The notes under the pieces: model-generated
Told to the model about the DNA's origin: nothing
Database searches by the model: none
What the model saw: the letters and a program-made list of their open reading frames with translations, nothing else
Position numbers and translations under genes: made by a program
Source of the DNA: Flavobacteriales bacterium
GTDB taxonomy: Bacteria > Bacteroidota > Bacteroidia > Flavobacteriales_D > Sanyastnellaceae
Length of the DNA: 5,844 bases
Assembly (NCBI GenBank): GCA_030728235.1
Contig: JANRAA010000119.1
Location: 1 to 5,844, forward strand
Direction of reading: 5' to 3'
Shown: one piece after another, positions 5,310 through 5,844 of the stretch
How the letters are laid out: every line of letters begins with the position of its first letter
Numbering within the stretch: the stretch's first letter is position 1

Positions 5310-5844
5310 AGTCCGATCTCGTCTGCTATCAAATACTGGTTCCTGTTCACAGCCGACCGTGCAACCAACTCAGCAACAAAGCCTGCCAAGAACATTTGAG
5401 TACCAATGACCATGGTGGTCAAAGCGATATAAAAACCAGAAATTTCGGTGATATTCTTCGCCGGACGGTCTAGGTACATGAAATAGAGTTTCTCCCCTCC
5501 TATCCATGCGAATAGAAAAAAGCCACAAATGAACATGAGGGTTCCTAAGGTTCCGAACAAGTGCATCGGTCGTTTACCAAAAATGGAGACAAAAGTGATG
5601 GTGAGCAAATCGAGAAATCCATTCATGAAACGTTCGATTCCAAACTTCGAAGTACCGTATTTTCGGGCTCTGTGTTGAACCACCCGCTCTCCAATTCTTC
5701 CAAAACCACTGCGCTTCGCGATAACAGGAATGTAACGATGCATTTCGCCGTATACCTCGATGTTTCTGACAACATCAGCGCGATAGAGCTTTAATCCGCA
5801 ATTGAAGTCGTGCAATTTTATACCCGACATCATGCGTGTAACAC
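5306..5844 (-). CDS. Family 2 (DPM1/GtrB-like) membrane glycosyltransferase, C-terminal part
   Basis: The frame stays open to the right edge, so this is the C-terminal 179 or so codons; the ATG at 5833 is internal, because the sequence before it (V-T-R) continues a typical family block. Enzymes of this type move a sugar from a nucleotide donor to polyprenyl phosphate or to a lipid/glycan acceptor at the inner face of the cytoplasmic membrane. Numbered from that internal Met, visible motifs are H8-D-F-N-C-G-L-K (the conserved catalytic-pocket block), E30-M-H-R-Y-I-P (30-36), the R57-K-Y-G-T-S-K-F-G loop and R68-F-x-x-G-F-L-D-L. Two membrane helices follow at about 92-112 and 132-157. The missing N-terminus should hold the nucleotide-binding fold and the DxD motif. 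No substrate can be named. It converges on mnmA with a 4-base overlap and no terminator between. It probably belongs to a gene group to the right of the window. Confidence 0.92.
   Translation of the reverse strand, partial: VTRMMSGIKLHDFNCGLKLYRADVVRNIEVYGEMHRYIPVIAKRSGFGRIGERVVQHRARKYGTSKFGIERFMNGFLDLLTITFVSIFGKRPMHLFGTLGTLMFICGFFLFAWIGGEKLYFMYLDRPAKNITEISGFYIALTTMVIGTQMFLAGFVAELVARSAVNRNQYLIADEIGL

Noticed and set aside
5831..5833. ATG at 5833 as the start of the glycosyltransferase
   Set aside because: The frame is open upstream to the window edge and the first visible residues already belong to the conserved second half of the catalytic domain, so the true start is outside.

Overview
The window looks like a chromosomal segment from a member of the Bacteroidota, most likely a marine or freshwater Flavobacteriales-type bacterium (a Crocinitomicaceae/Cryomorphaceae-like lineage is my inference). 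The supporting signs are a protein ending in a gliding-motility-associated C-terminal (CHU_C, type-B type IX secretion) domain, PKD and SprB-like surface modules, an ECF sigma factor ending in the SGTSKS-type region 4 common in this phylum, a long-insert MnmA, promoter boxes of the TAnnTTTG type, and no clear Shine-Dalgarno sequences. No tRNA, rRNA, CRISPR array, insertion sequence or transposase was seen.

Layout. Positions 1-1497 (minus) hold the first 499 codons of a large secreted protein: a signal peptide, one SprB-like domain, and five tandem modules of about 78-80 residues, each with a conserved cysteine pair. The gene runs off the left edge. Positions 1498-1588 hold a strong intrinsic terminator for the gene upstream and a probable promoter for the repeat protein. 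Positions 1589-2899 (minus) encode a single-pass membrane protein with a short cytoplasmic N-terminus, a disordered linker, PKD domains and a C-terminal CHU_C domain. It overlaps by 8 bases the ECF sigma factor gene at 2892-3458 (minus). A 145-base leader with palindromes separates the sigma gene from a receiver-only response regulator (3604-4023, minus). A 110-base divergent intergenic region follows, then mnmA (4134-5309, plus), the tRNA 2-thiouridylase. mnmA overlaps tail to tail by 4 bases a membrane-associated family 2 glycosyltransferase (5306-5844, minus) that runs off the right edge.

How the genes may work together. The sigma factor and membrane protein are translationally coupled and have the architecture of an ECF sigma and a transmembrane regulator. 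The membrane protein has no recognisable classical anti-sigma domain; its periplasmic part is instead built from the modules found in type IX secretion cargo. A large repeat-bearing surface protein lies directly downstream and a CheY-like regulator directly upstream. The working hypothesis is a local regulatory module in which the state of the cell surface or of type IX secretion is passed through the membrane protein to the sigma factor, with the repeat protein a possible output. The gene order is seen; the signalling link is inference. mnmA and the glycosyltransferase look like unrelated neighbours.
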